A DNA stretch of 40,384 nt from Bacillota bacterium. GTDB lineage: Bacteria; Bacillota_A; Clostridia; Tissierellales; Peptoniphilaceae. The stretch is from contig JAEZZN010000108.1 of assembly GCA_023418535.1 (NCBI GenBank), positions 1 through 40,384 on the forward strand. The letters run 5' to 3'. Shown in pieces: positions 25,075-32,273 of the stretch (the stretch's first letter is position 1; every line of letters begins with the position of its first letter). The position numbers were made by a program, and so were the translations under genes. The notes under the pieces were generated by a model. That model did not search any database. It saw only the letters and a list, made by a program, of their open reading frames with translations, and was not told the DNA's origin.

Positions 25075-25911
25075 ATGAGTGAAAGATTAGAACTTATTGA
25101 TGTCAATAAAGTATATGGTGAAAATATAGCTCTAGATAAATTTAATATGACTTTTGAAGAAGGAATATACGGACTTTTAGGACACAATGGAGCTGGGAAG
25201 ACTACACTTTTAAATATAATATCTGGAATAATTGATTATGATGGTCAGGTGTTATTTGATGGGAAAGACATCAAAAAAAATTTGAAAACATATAAGGATA
25301 GTCTTGGATATGTTCCTCAACAACAAAATTTGGATTTACCTATAAGTCTTGAACATTTTCTTAATTATGTTTCAGGATTAAAGGGAGTCGACAATAAAAA
25401 ATTAATAGAAGAGTTATTAAAAGATTTAGATCTTTATGATCATAGAAAAAAATCTTTATCACAAATATCTGGAGGTATGAAGCAAAGAATTTTAATAGCT
25501 CAATCACTTTTAAATGATCCTAAAATTTTACTTTTAGATGAACCTACAGCAGGATTAGATCCTGTTCAGAGAAGAAATTTAAGAGATATACTAGCTAAAA
25601 TATCTAAAAGAAAAATAGTAATTATAGCTACTCATGTTATAAGTGATATAGAACTTATAGCTAATGAAATTATATTTTTGAAAAAGGGAGTAGTTGTAAA
25701 TAGAGATAAACAAGATGATCTTCTAGCAAATATTAAGGTATACGAAAGCTTCGAAAATATTGAAGAATTGAAAAAGAATGATGACAGTTTTAAGTTAGTT
25801 AATATCATGAGAGTTCCTCAAGGATATAAAACTAGATTTATTTCTAAGAAAGACTATGAGAATAGAGTTAGTCCAAATATGGATGATGTTTATTTAGAAT
25901 GGCTGGGATGA
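25075..25911 (+). CDS. ABC-2-type exporter ATPase
   Basis: A 278-residue ATPase of the drug/bacteriocin-export class (CcmA/NatA/BcrA-like). Walker A GHNGAGKTT (36-44), Q-loop YVPQQQNLDLP, signature ISGGMKQRI, Walker B ILLLDEPTAGLD, switch His in IATHV. The C-terminal ~65 residues form the extra domain common in this branch. I chose ATG 25075, two bases after the lipoprotein stop, with GAGG nine bases upstream; a TTG at 25066 would abut the ribosome site. The permease gene begins three bases after the stop, so they form a pair. Confidence 0.9.
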   Translation: MSERLELIDVNKVYGENIALDKFNMTFEEGIYGLLGHNGAGKTTLLNIISGIIDYDGQVLFDGKDIKKNLKTYKDSLGYVPQQQNLDLPISLEHFLNYVSGLKGVDNKKLIEELLKDLDLYDHRKKSLSQISGGMKQRILIAQSLLNDPKILLLDEPTAGLDPVQRRNLRDILAKISKRKIVIIATHVISDIELIANEIIFLKKGVVVNRDKQDDLLANIKVYESFENIEELKKNDDSFKLVNIMRVPQGYKTRFISKKDYENRVSPNMDDVYLEWLG

Positions 25912-25914
25912 TAT

Positions 25915-27993
25915 ATGATATACAGAGAATTAAGAAAAATAATTAAATATAAGTCTATTATCTTTTTTGTTTTTTTCTTTTTGCTTATTGTGTCAGTTAT
26001 GAATACATGGGTTATGTTTGAGCCAGATGTAACTACAAGCAAGAATAGTTTAGATGGTGTTGAACCGATAAGTATAGAAGAAATAAAGGATGATGAAGGG
26101 TTATTAAAATATCCTCTTTCAGTTATCAAGGAAATAGATACACTAAGAAATCGAGACGATTATATAAAAAAATCTATAGAAGACATTGATAAGAAACTTA
26201 ATCTTCCTATGATAGATATGAATGAAAAAAAACTATTGAATATAGAGAAAGATAGTTTGGTGAATATATTAGGAATGGATCTTAAATTCACTCATACAGA
26301 ATATTTTTATAATTATATCAACAACATAAAATATTCTGGATTTTTATTTGTATGTCTTTTGATATTTATTTTTTATTATATGTTTTATCAAGATATAGAA
26401 AACTCATTGATTTCACTGTATAAAACATATAGCTTGAGCTTAAAGAAACTATATATTTATAAGTTTATTGCTTTTTTAATTTTATCATTTATTATTGTAT
26501 TCATTTGGGGTCTTATAGATTATAGTTTCCTTACTATTAGTGGGACTAAGATAAATATTTTTATTCAAAATATTAATGGATTTTATCTTGCACCATTAAA
26601 ATTCACATTATTAGAATATATGATATTAAATATTGGGTTAATTTATTTAACAACTATATTTTTAATATTATTATTTAGTTTCCTATTATTTTTGCTGAAA
26701 AAAGTAGGATTTGCTCTTATGGGACTATTTGCATTTATATTGCTTGAATTTAATTTGTATAACAATATAACATTGGGATCTTCAAAAGAAATTTTTAAAC
26801 TTTTTAATATATTTAGTTTTTTTGAAAGACCTTTTAGCAGAATAATACCAATAAATTTTATTTTTAATGGTCAGTTTGAATTTATAGCAATTGTAATAAA
26901 TATAGTTTTACTTATAGTATTTTTAGTTCTTTCATGTATTTTGTATGGAAGTGGAGTGACAGTAAAAAATAAATTTGGTGGATTATTCAAGGGAATTAAT
27001 ACAAATAATATTGTCATTAACGAAGCGTACAATATTTTACTTGGAGCAAAAGGCATAACAATTTTATTACTACTTATATTATTCTCATACATGGGTTACA
27101 AAGATTTTAATTATGTAAGACCTTATAATTACGAAAGTTTAAGTATTACAAAAAGGGAATATTATGGAAATATAGATGACAAACTTATTTCTAAAATAGA
27201 AGAAGATACTAAAGAGGCAGAAAAATACTATAATAGGGTACTAGAACTTTTACAATTGGAAAATAGAAGTGATGAAGAAGAAAAAGAACTAATGGAGATT
27301 TCACCAATATCTAGTAATTATCAAAATCTTGTTGCAATTCATAATGAGATTGAGTTAGCAAGATCAAATGGTGCAAGCTTCTATATTGATACCGAGCCGA
27401 CAGATTTTTTACATTCAGTCAAAAAAAATTATAATTTTTACAGAGATACTTTTATAGGAATTGGTCTGATAGGACTCTTAACTTCGTTTTATATTTCATC
27501 AAATTATAATTCTAGAATAGAAAAATTATATGGCACTATGCGAAGAATAAACAGTAGAAATGCGATAAGACTAGGAGTATTATATTTAGTTTCAATAATT
27601 ATATTTTCAATAATTATAGGAACACATATAGCTAAATTATATAAAGGGTTTTATTATAAAATAGCGGATATATCTATAAATAATATATTTCCAATATCGT
27701 CTACAATGAATTATAAGGCATTTTTAGGATTGACATTATTTTCATATTTTTTATTAATATTTACAATTGTAAATATTAGTTATTATATATCATCTAAAAA
27801 TTCTATTATTAATTCATTTATAATAATTATATTTATAAATATTCTTATGATGTTAGGATATTTTATACTACCCCAAGCTAGCCCTATTTCAATAATAAGA
27901 TATGAAATTTTTGATAATATATATATATTTATTTTTTACATACTCGCTTATATAGGAACTAATATTTTGATATTGAAAAGTATATTTAAATGA
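25915..27993 (+). CDS. ABC-2-type exporter permease, internally duplicated, 692 residues
   Basis: A large membrane protein built of two similar halves. Each has an N-terminal membrane segment (about 14-32 and about 380-397), an extracytoplasmic stretch of about 100-120 residues rich in Glu/Asp (for example around 40-140 and 400-505), then several membrane segments (about 146-355 and 510-690). This is the fused form of an ABC-2 permease dimer. Both halves have a short loop with an aromatic-basic pattern after the first helix of the second cluster. It is paired with the ATPase three bases upstream and is the last gene before a strong terminator at 28040. The likely role is export of, or resistance to, a peptide; the substrate is unknown. 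Confidence 0.8.
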   Translation: MIYRELRKIIKYKSIIFFVFFFLLIVSVMNTWVMFEPDVTTSKNSLDGVEPISIEEIKDDEGLLKYPLSVIKEIDTLRNRDDYIKKSIEDIDKKLNLPMIDMNEKKLLNIEKDSLVNILGMDLKFTHTEYFYNYINNIKYSGFLFVCLLIFIFYYMFYQDIENSLISLYKTYSLSLKKLYIYKFIAFLILSFIIVFIWGLIDYSFLTISGTKINIFIQNINGFYLAPLKFTLLEYMILNIGLIYLTTIFLILLFSFLLFLLKKVGFALMGLFAFILLEFNLYNNITLGSSKEIFKLFNIFSFFERPFSRIIPINFIFNGQFEFIAIVINIVLLIVFLVLSCILYGSGVTVKNKFGGLFKGINTNNIVINEAYNILLGAKGITILLLLILFSYMGYKDFNYVRPYNYESLSITKREYYGNIDDKLISKIEEDTKEAEKYYNRVLELLQLENRSDEEEKELMEISPISSNYQNLVAIHNEIELARSNGASFYIDTEPTDFLHSVKKNYNFYRDTFIGIGLIGLLTSFYISSNYNSRIEKLYGTMRRINSRNAIRLGVLYLVSIIIFSIIIGTHIAKLYKGFYYKIADISINNIFPISSTMNYKAFLGLTLFSYFLLIFTIVNISYYISSKNSIINSFIIIIFINILMMLGYFILPQASPISIIRYEIFDNIYIFIFYILAYIGTNILILKSIFK

Positions 27994-28039
27994 AGATTAG
28001 AGTGGATATTGATGGCACAGATAGACAATAGAAATAATA

Positions 28040-28081
28040 GAACTCTTGAAAATTTATTAAAAAGTTTTCAAGAGTTTTTAT
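28040..28081 (+). terminator. Terminator at the end of the accessory locus
   Basis: Perfect 11-base arms ACTCTTGAAAA (28040-28050) and TTTTCAAGAGT (28063-28073) followed by TTTTATTATTTT. Confidence 0.9.
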
Positions 28082-28150
28082 TATTTTACTAAAAGTTATT
28101 ATTAGTATACTAAATAAAAATGGTGAAAATTTTAATTTCTGCTCTAAAAA

Positions 28151-28159
28151 TGGTAAAAT
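28151..28159 (+). promoter_or_regulatory. Extended -10 promoter of the trhP operon
   Basis: TGGTAAAAT is an extended -10; no good -35 is at proper spacing. About 40 bases upstream is a 12-base palindrome TTAGTATACTAA (28103-28114), a possible operator. Confidence 0.5.
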
Positions 28160-28207
28160 AGTAAGATGAATTTATTTATAAATTTAAAAAGTACATAAGA
28201 GGTAAAT

Positions 28208-29128
28208 ATGATAAAAATAATCACAACGGTAGAGTCTATTGAACAGGCTAAAAAACTGCTTGAATCTGGAGTTGATGAACTTTATTTCGGGCAAGATGAG
28301 TTTGGACTTAGACTACCCAGTTCATTTGATAGAGAAGATCAAGAAAAATTAACTAAATTGGCACATGAATATGGTAAAACTGTTTCTGTAGCGGTCAATG
28401 CAATATTACATAATGAGGATATTGAAAAATTACCAGAATATCTTAAGTTTCTAAAAAGTATAGAAGTTGATTCTATAACGGTAGGAGACCCTGGTGCAAT
28501 ACATACAATGAGAAAAAACGATTTATTCATACCATTTAGATATGACGCTCAAGTAATGACAACTAATAGTAGACAGATTAATTTTTGGAAGGATAGAGGA
28601 GCTATAGAAGCGGTAGTAGCTCGTGAATTACCTAAGGAAGAGATAAGGGAAATATCTAAAAATTCAAAACTTCCAATAGAAATATTAGTATATGGAGCTA
28701 CATGTATACAACAATCAAGAAGACCGCTTTTACAAAACTATTTCAACTATATTAAAAGATATGATAAATATGGAAAAGAAAGAGGTTTCTTTATATCAGA
28801 TCCTAATGATGATAGTACACATTATTCTATTTATCAGGATATAAATGGAACACACACATTTGCAAATAATGATATAAACATGTCATTACATCTTTCAGAA
28901 TTAGTAGAAATGGATATTTCAACATGGAAATTTGACGGTATCTTTACTGCAGGAGATAATTTTGTAGAAATAGTAAAATTATTTATAAATGCTAAAAATG
29001 AAATACTTGATAATAATTGGAATGAAGATAAAGCAAATGAATTAAATGAAGCTGTTAAGAAATTCCATCCTAAAAATAGGGGGATGGATACAGGATTTTA
29101 CAATGTAGATCCTAGCGCGATAAGGTAG
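28208..29128 (+). CDS. trhP1: tRNA U34 hydroxylation protein TrhP1, U32 family (YrrN type)
   Basis: A 306-residue U32-family protein. The family was first named peptidase, but these members form 5-hydroxyuridine at tRNA position 34 using prephenate. The length and the pairing with a 422-residue U32 protein match Bacillus YrrN/YrrO. Motifs: ESGVDELYFGQD near the start, VTVGDPGA, RYDAQVMTTN, and the family Cys in YGATCIQQSRRPLL (Cys166); it lacks the four-Cys set of its partner, as YrrN does. RBS AGAGG, start ATG 28208; trhP2 begins six bases after the stop. The adjacent methyltransferase yrrM/trmR of Bacillus is missing here. Confidence 0.85.
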   Translation: MIKIITTVESIEQAKKLLESGVDELYFGQDEFGLRLPSSFDREDQEKLTKLAHEYGKTVSVAVNAILHNEDIEKLPEYLKFLKSIEVDSITVGDPGAIHTMRKNDLFIPFRYDAQVMTTNSRQINFWKDRGAIEAVVARELPKEEIREISKNSKLPIEILVYGATCIQQSRRPLLQNYFNYIKRYDKYGKERGFFISDPNDDSTHYSIYQDINGTHTFANNDINMSLHLSELVEMDISTWKFDGIFTAGDNFVEIVKLFINAKNEILDNNWNEDKANELNEAVKKFHPKNRGMDTGFYNVDPSAIR

Positions 29129-29134
29129 GTAATT

Positions 29135-30403
29135 ATGACTACAAAAAGAATATTAAAAAAACCAGAAGTATTAGCACCAGCTGGTACATTAGAAAAATTA
29201 AAGATTGCAATAAATTATGGTGCAGATGCCGTATTTATAGGTGGAGAAGCTTATGGATTACGCTCAAGAGCAGGAAATTTTGGATATGATGAAATTGAAG
29301 AAGGTGTAAAGTATGCACATGATAGAGGTGCAAAGGTTTATGTAGCAGCAAATATGGTAACTCATGAAGGCGATGAAAAAGGTTCAGGGGAATTCTTCAG
29401 AAAACTTAGAGATATTGGCGTTGATGCTGTTATAGTTTCAGATATTGCACTTATATCTATTTGCCTTGAAGAAGCTCCAGGGCTTCCAGTTCATTTATCA
29501 ACACAAGCATCTGCTGCAAATTATGAAACATTGAATTTTTGGGAATCAGAAGGACTAGAAAGAGTAGTTCTTGCAAGAGAAGTATCAATGCAAGAAATAA
29601 GAGAAATGAAAAAACATGTAAATGTTGAAATTGAAGCATTTATACATGGAGCGATGTGTATTGCCTATTCAGGAAGATGTGTATTGTCAAATCATATGGC
29701 AAGCAGAGATGCTAATAGAGGTGGATGTACCCAATCTTGTAGATGGAAATATGGTTTGTTTGATATGGATGAAAATAAAGAAAAAAACAATATTACAACA
29801 GGTGAAAATGATCCGGAAGTTGAACCATTTTCAATGAGTTCAGTTGATATGAGCATGATTCATCATATTCCTGATTTATGTGAAGCAGGAGTAGAAAGTC
29901 TAAAGATAGAAGGAAGAATGAAATCTATTCACTATGTTTCAACTGTGTCAAGTGTTTATCGTAAAGCTGTTGATAGTTATTGTGAGGATCCAGATAATTA
30001 TGTTCTAAAACAAGAATGGATTGATGAATTATGGAAAATTTCTCAAAGAGAATTATGTTCAGGATTTTACTATGATGTTCCAACTGAAAATGAACAATTA
30101 TTCGGTAAGAGAAGAAGAAGTCCAGAATGGGATTTTGTAGGGGAAGTAATCTCATATGAAGAAGATACACAAATCGCTACAATTAGACAAAGAAACTATT
30201 TTAAGGTAGGCGATGAATTAGAAATATATGGTCCAGGTATGAAGCATTTCAGACAAGAATTAAAACAATTGTGGAATGAAGATGGAGAACCGGTAGAAGA
30301 AGGTAATCAAGCTATGTTTATATACAAGATGAAAGTAGAACAAGCTGTTAAACCAAATGATTTAATTAGAAGGTATATAGGACAAAATGAATCAGAAAAG
30401 TAA
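29135..30403 (+). CDS. trhP2: tRNA U34 hydroxylation protein TrhP2, U32 family (YrrO type)
   Basis: A 422-residue U32 protein, the length of Bacillus YrrO. The core has PEVLAPAGTLEKLK, YGADAVFIGGEAYGLR, HLSTQASAANY and the U32 signature EAFIHGAMCIAYSGRCVLS. Cys175, Cys182, Cys198 and Cys202 (CIAYSGRC and GGCTQSC) are the four that bind an iron-sulfur cluster in hydroxylating U32 enzymes. SLKIEGRMKS follows, then a C-terminal beta domain (about 320-420). It works with TrhP1 on tRNA U34. Its last 17 bases overlap the permease start. Collagenase activity, an old annotation for the family, is unlikely. Confidence 0.88.
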   Translation: MTTKRILKKPEVLAPAGTLEKLKIAINYGADAVFIGGEAYGLRSRAGNFGYDEIEEGVKYAHDRGAKVYVAANMVTHEGDEKGSGEFFRKLRDIGVDAVIVSDIALISICLEEAPGLPVHLSTQASAANYETLNFWESEGLERVVLAREVSMQEIREMKKHVNVEIEAFIHGAMCIAYSGRCVLSNHMASRDANRGGCTQSCRWKYGLFDMDENKEKNNITTGENDPEVEPFSMSSVDMSMIHHIPDLCEAGVESLKIEGRMKSIHYVSTVSSVYRKAVDSYCEDPDNYVLKQEWIDELWKISQRELCSGFYYDVPTENEQLFGKRRRSPEWDFVGEVISYEEDTQIATIRQRNYFKVGDELEIYGPGMKHFRQELKQLWNEDGEPVEEGNQAMFIYKMKVEQAVKPNDLIRRYIGQNESEK

Positions 30404-31829
30404 AAATTTAAAACTTATTTTTACAATTATAGGACTTTTAATATATATAATTTCATGGACAAATCAATTATTTACATTGAATCTACTGAATATATCTACT
30501 GAAGCATTTTCAGTGATAAGTATATTTTTTGCATCTATAATATTATGGATATTTGTAGCAACAGATTGGCCAAGCTTACTTGCTATTTTAGCAATAGGTC
30601 TTATACCAAAGATTGGGTTTAATCAAGCTTTACAATCTTCCTTTGGAAATCAGACATTTGTATTTTTACTATTTACATTTGTTGTGACATATGCACTAAA
30701 TCAAACAAGCTTCTTAAAAAGAGTTTCATTTAATTTACTAAATACAAAACTTGCAAAATCAAGTGGTTATGGATTTATAGTAAGTTTACTTTTAGTAGTT
30801 TTAATTATAAGTAGTATCATGTCTCCTACAGTAATATTCATGTTTTTCTTTCCCTTATATGAAGAGTTAGTTCAACAATTTGGATGGGAAAAAGGAGATA
30901 AATCAGCAAATAGATTAATTTTTGCTTTATTTACCACTATTGCTATTGGAACTGCGATGACTCCTATAAATCATGTGTTTTCAGTAACAGCAATGTCTAT
31001 ATTTAAGGAAAGTACAGGTATTGAAATATCTAATTCTCAATATATTTTATTAGGTATACCAAGTGGATTAATTATATTTGGATTTTTGCTCTTATTTATA
31101 AGAAAAATAGATTTTACAAATATTAAAAATGTAAATTTAAAATCATTAGAAATTAAAGAAAAGATGGAAAAAAGAGAAAAAATAATAATTTCTATTTTCT
31201 TCATAATGGTGGCATTATGGATAGTTCCAGAAATGTTTATTTCAATACTTCCATTATTTGCAAAATTTATAAAAGGGAATGGACTAGCATTTCCACCATT
31301 GCTTGCAACGATATTTTTACTTATATTAAAAATAGAAAATAAACCATTATTAAATATTTCTGATGCTATTTCTAAAGGTGCTCATTGGCCAAGTTTACTA
31401 TTAGTATCTTCTACACTTCTTTTAGGATCAACAATCTCAAATCAAAAAATAGGGGTTGTAGAAATAATTCAAAAGAATATAATATCGATAATTGTAAATG
31501 CATCACCGATGATTATAGTATTGATATTTGCATTGGCATCAGGAATATTTACAAATTTCACTTCAAATTTAGTTACAGTGTCATTTGTAAGTACAGTGCT
31601 TATGACTATAAAACCAGGAGGAGTGGAGCTTGCAGCACTTATTTCAATGATAGGTTTTGCTTCTTCTTTAGCAATGATGACTGCACCATCTATGCCATAT
31701 GTAGCAATTTCAATAGGAAGTGGATGGATAAATTCCAAAGATTGCTTAAAATATGGTGGGATATTTTTAATAATATCAACAATAGTATTAGTATTTGTAA
31801 CTTATAATATTGGATTAATAGTATTTTAA
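30387..31829 (+). CDS. SLC13/DASS-family anion permease
   Basis: A 480-residue polytopic membrane protein with about 11-12 segments. The divalent anion:Na+ symporter fold is suggested by two similar halves, each with a helix break and a Ser/Asn-Pro-rich element: SPTVIFMFFFPLY and TAMTPINHVF in the first half, TNFTSNLVTVSF and MMTAPSMPYVAIS in the second. Family members carry di- and tricarboxylates or sulfate. The start ATG lies 17 bases inside trhP2, so co-translation is likely. Placement between the tRNA hydroxylases and a chorismate mutase hints at an organic acid tied to that pathway, but substrate is unknown. Confidence 0.8.
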   Translation: MNQKSKNLKLIFTIIGLLIYIISWTNQLFTLNLLNISTEAFSVISIFFASIILWIFVATDWPSLLAILAIGLIPKIGFNQALQSSFGNQTFVFLLFTFVVTYALNQTSFLKRVSFNLLNTKLAKSSGYGFIVSLLLVVLIISSIMSPTVIFMFFFPLYEELVQQFGWEKGDKSANRLIFALFTTIAIGTAMTPINHVFSVTAMSIFKESTGIEISNSQYILLGIPSGLIIFGFLLLFIRKIDFTNIKNVNLKSLEIKEKMEKREKIIISIFFIMVALWIVPEMFISILPLFAKFIKGNGLAFPPLLATIFLLILKIENKPLLNISDAISKGAHWPSLLLVSSTLLLGSTISNQKIGVVEIIQKNIISIIVNASPMIIVLIFALASGIFTNFTSNLVTVSFVSTVLMTIKPGGVELAALISMIGFASSLAMMTAPSMPYVAISIGSGWINSKDCLKYGGIFLIISTIVLVFVTYNIGLIVF

Positions 31830-31901
31830 TTGTGTTATTAAAAATTATATTAGAGAAAATATATATTTAATTAGTCAAATGAAATAATTAAAAGAGGAAT
31901 T

Positions 31902-32174
31902 ATGTTACAAGAAGAAAGAAATAAAATTGATAAAATTGACAAACAAATAGTTAAGCTTTTAGAAGAACGTATGGAAGTAGCTGCAGAAATAGCAAAGATT
32001 AAAAAAGAAAATAATATGGAAATATTTAATTCTTCTAGAGAAAAGATTGTTATAGAAAAAGTGAAGTCATATCTTGAAAATGAAAATCTTGAAGAATATT
32101 TAGAAAAGGTTTATCTAAATTTGATGGATATTTCTAAAGATTATCAAAAAGATATAATAGAAAAATTAAAGTGA
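31902..32174 (+). CDS. Chorismate mutase, AroQ type, stand-alone
   Basis: A 90-residue all-helical protein of the AroQ class, which rearranges chorismate to prephenate in the cytoplasm. The canonical opening RNKIDKIDKQIVKLLEERM supplies Arg6 and Arg23; Lys34 (KIKKEN) and Arg46-Glu47 (SSREKIV) match the other active-site positions. AGAGG precedes ATG 31902; the gap from the permease is 72 bases with no terminator, so it probably ends the trhP transcript. Prephenate is required for TrhP-type tRNA hydroxylation, so the gene may serve that modification as well as, or instead of, Phe/Tyr synthesis. No other aromatic genes are nearby. Confidence 0.9.
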   Translation: MLQEERNKIDKIDKQIVKLLEERMEVAAEIAKIKKENNMEIFNSSREKIVIEKVKSYLENENLEEYLEKVYLNLMDISKDYQKDIIEKLK

Positions 32175-32204
32175 AATAGTATTACGATAATTTTATTTAA
32201 AAGT

Positions 32205-32245
32205 AAAACGGTAAACTCGAATTTGAGTTTACCGTTTATTATATT
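32205..32245. terminator. Bidirectional terminator between chorismate mutase and ppdK
   Basis: Perfect 13-base arms AAACGGTAAACTC (32206-32218) and GAGTTTACCGTTT (32225-32237). T-rich DNA follows on both strands, so it can end both convergent transcripts. Confidence 0.9.
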
Positions 32246-32273
32246 CTATTAGAACCTTATTAACGAAAGTTTA

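Noticed and set aside
27992..28033. Thirteen-codon frame MKIRVDIDGTDRQ overlapping the permease stop, like the start of a HAD phosphatase
   Set aside because: Too short, stops at once and is followed by a terminator; probably chance resemblance or an untestable relic.
31385..31807. 140-codon plus-strand frame inside the SLC13 permease gene
   Set aside because: Out-of-frame shadow of a well-supported membrane protein; composition (Asn, Ile, Cys, Ser rich) is typical of frame-shifted AT-rich DNA and there is no ribosome site.
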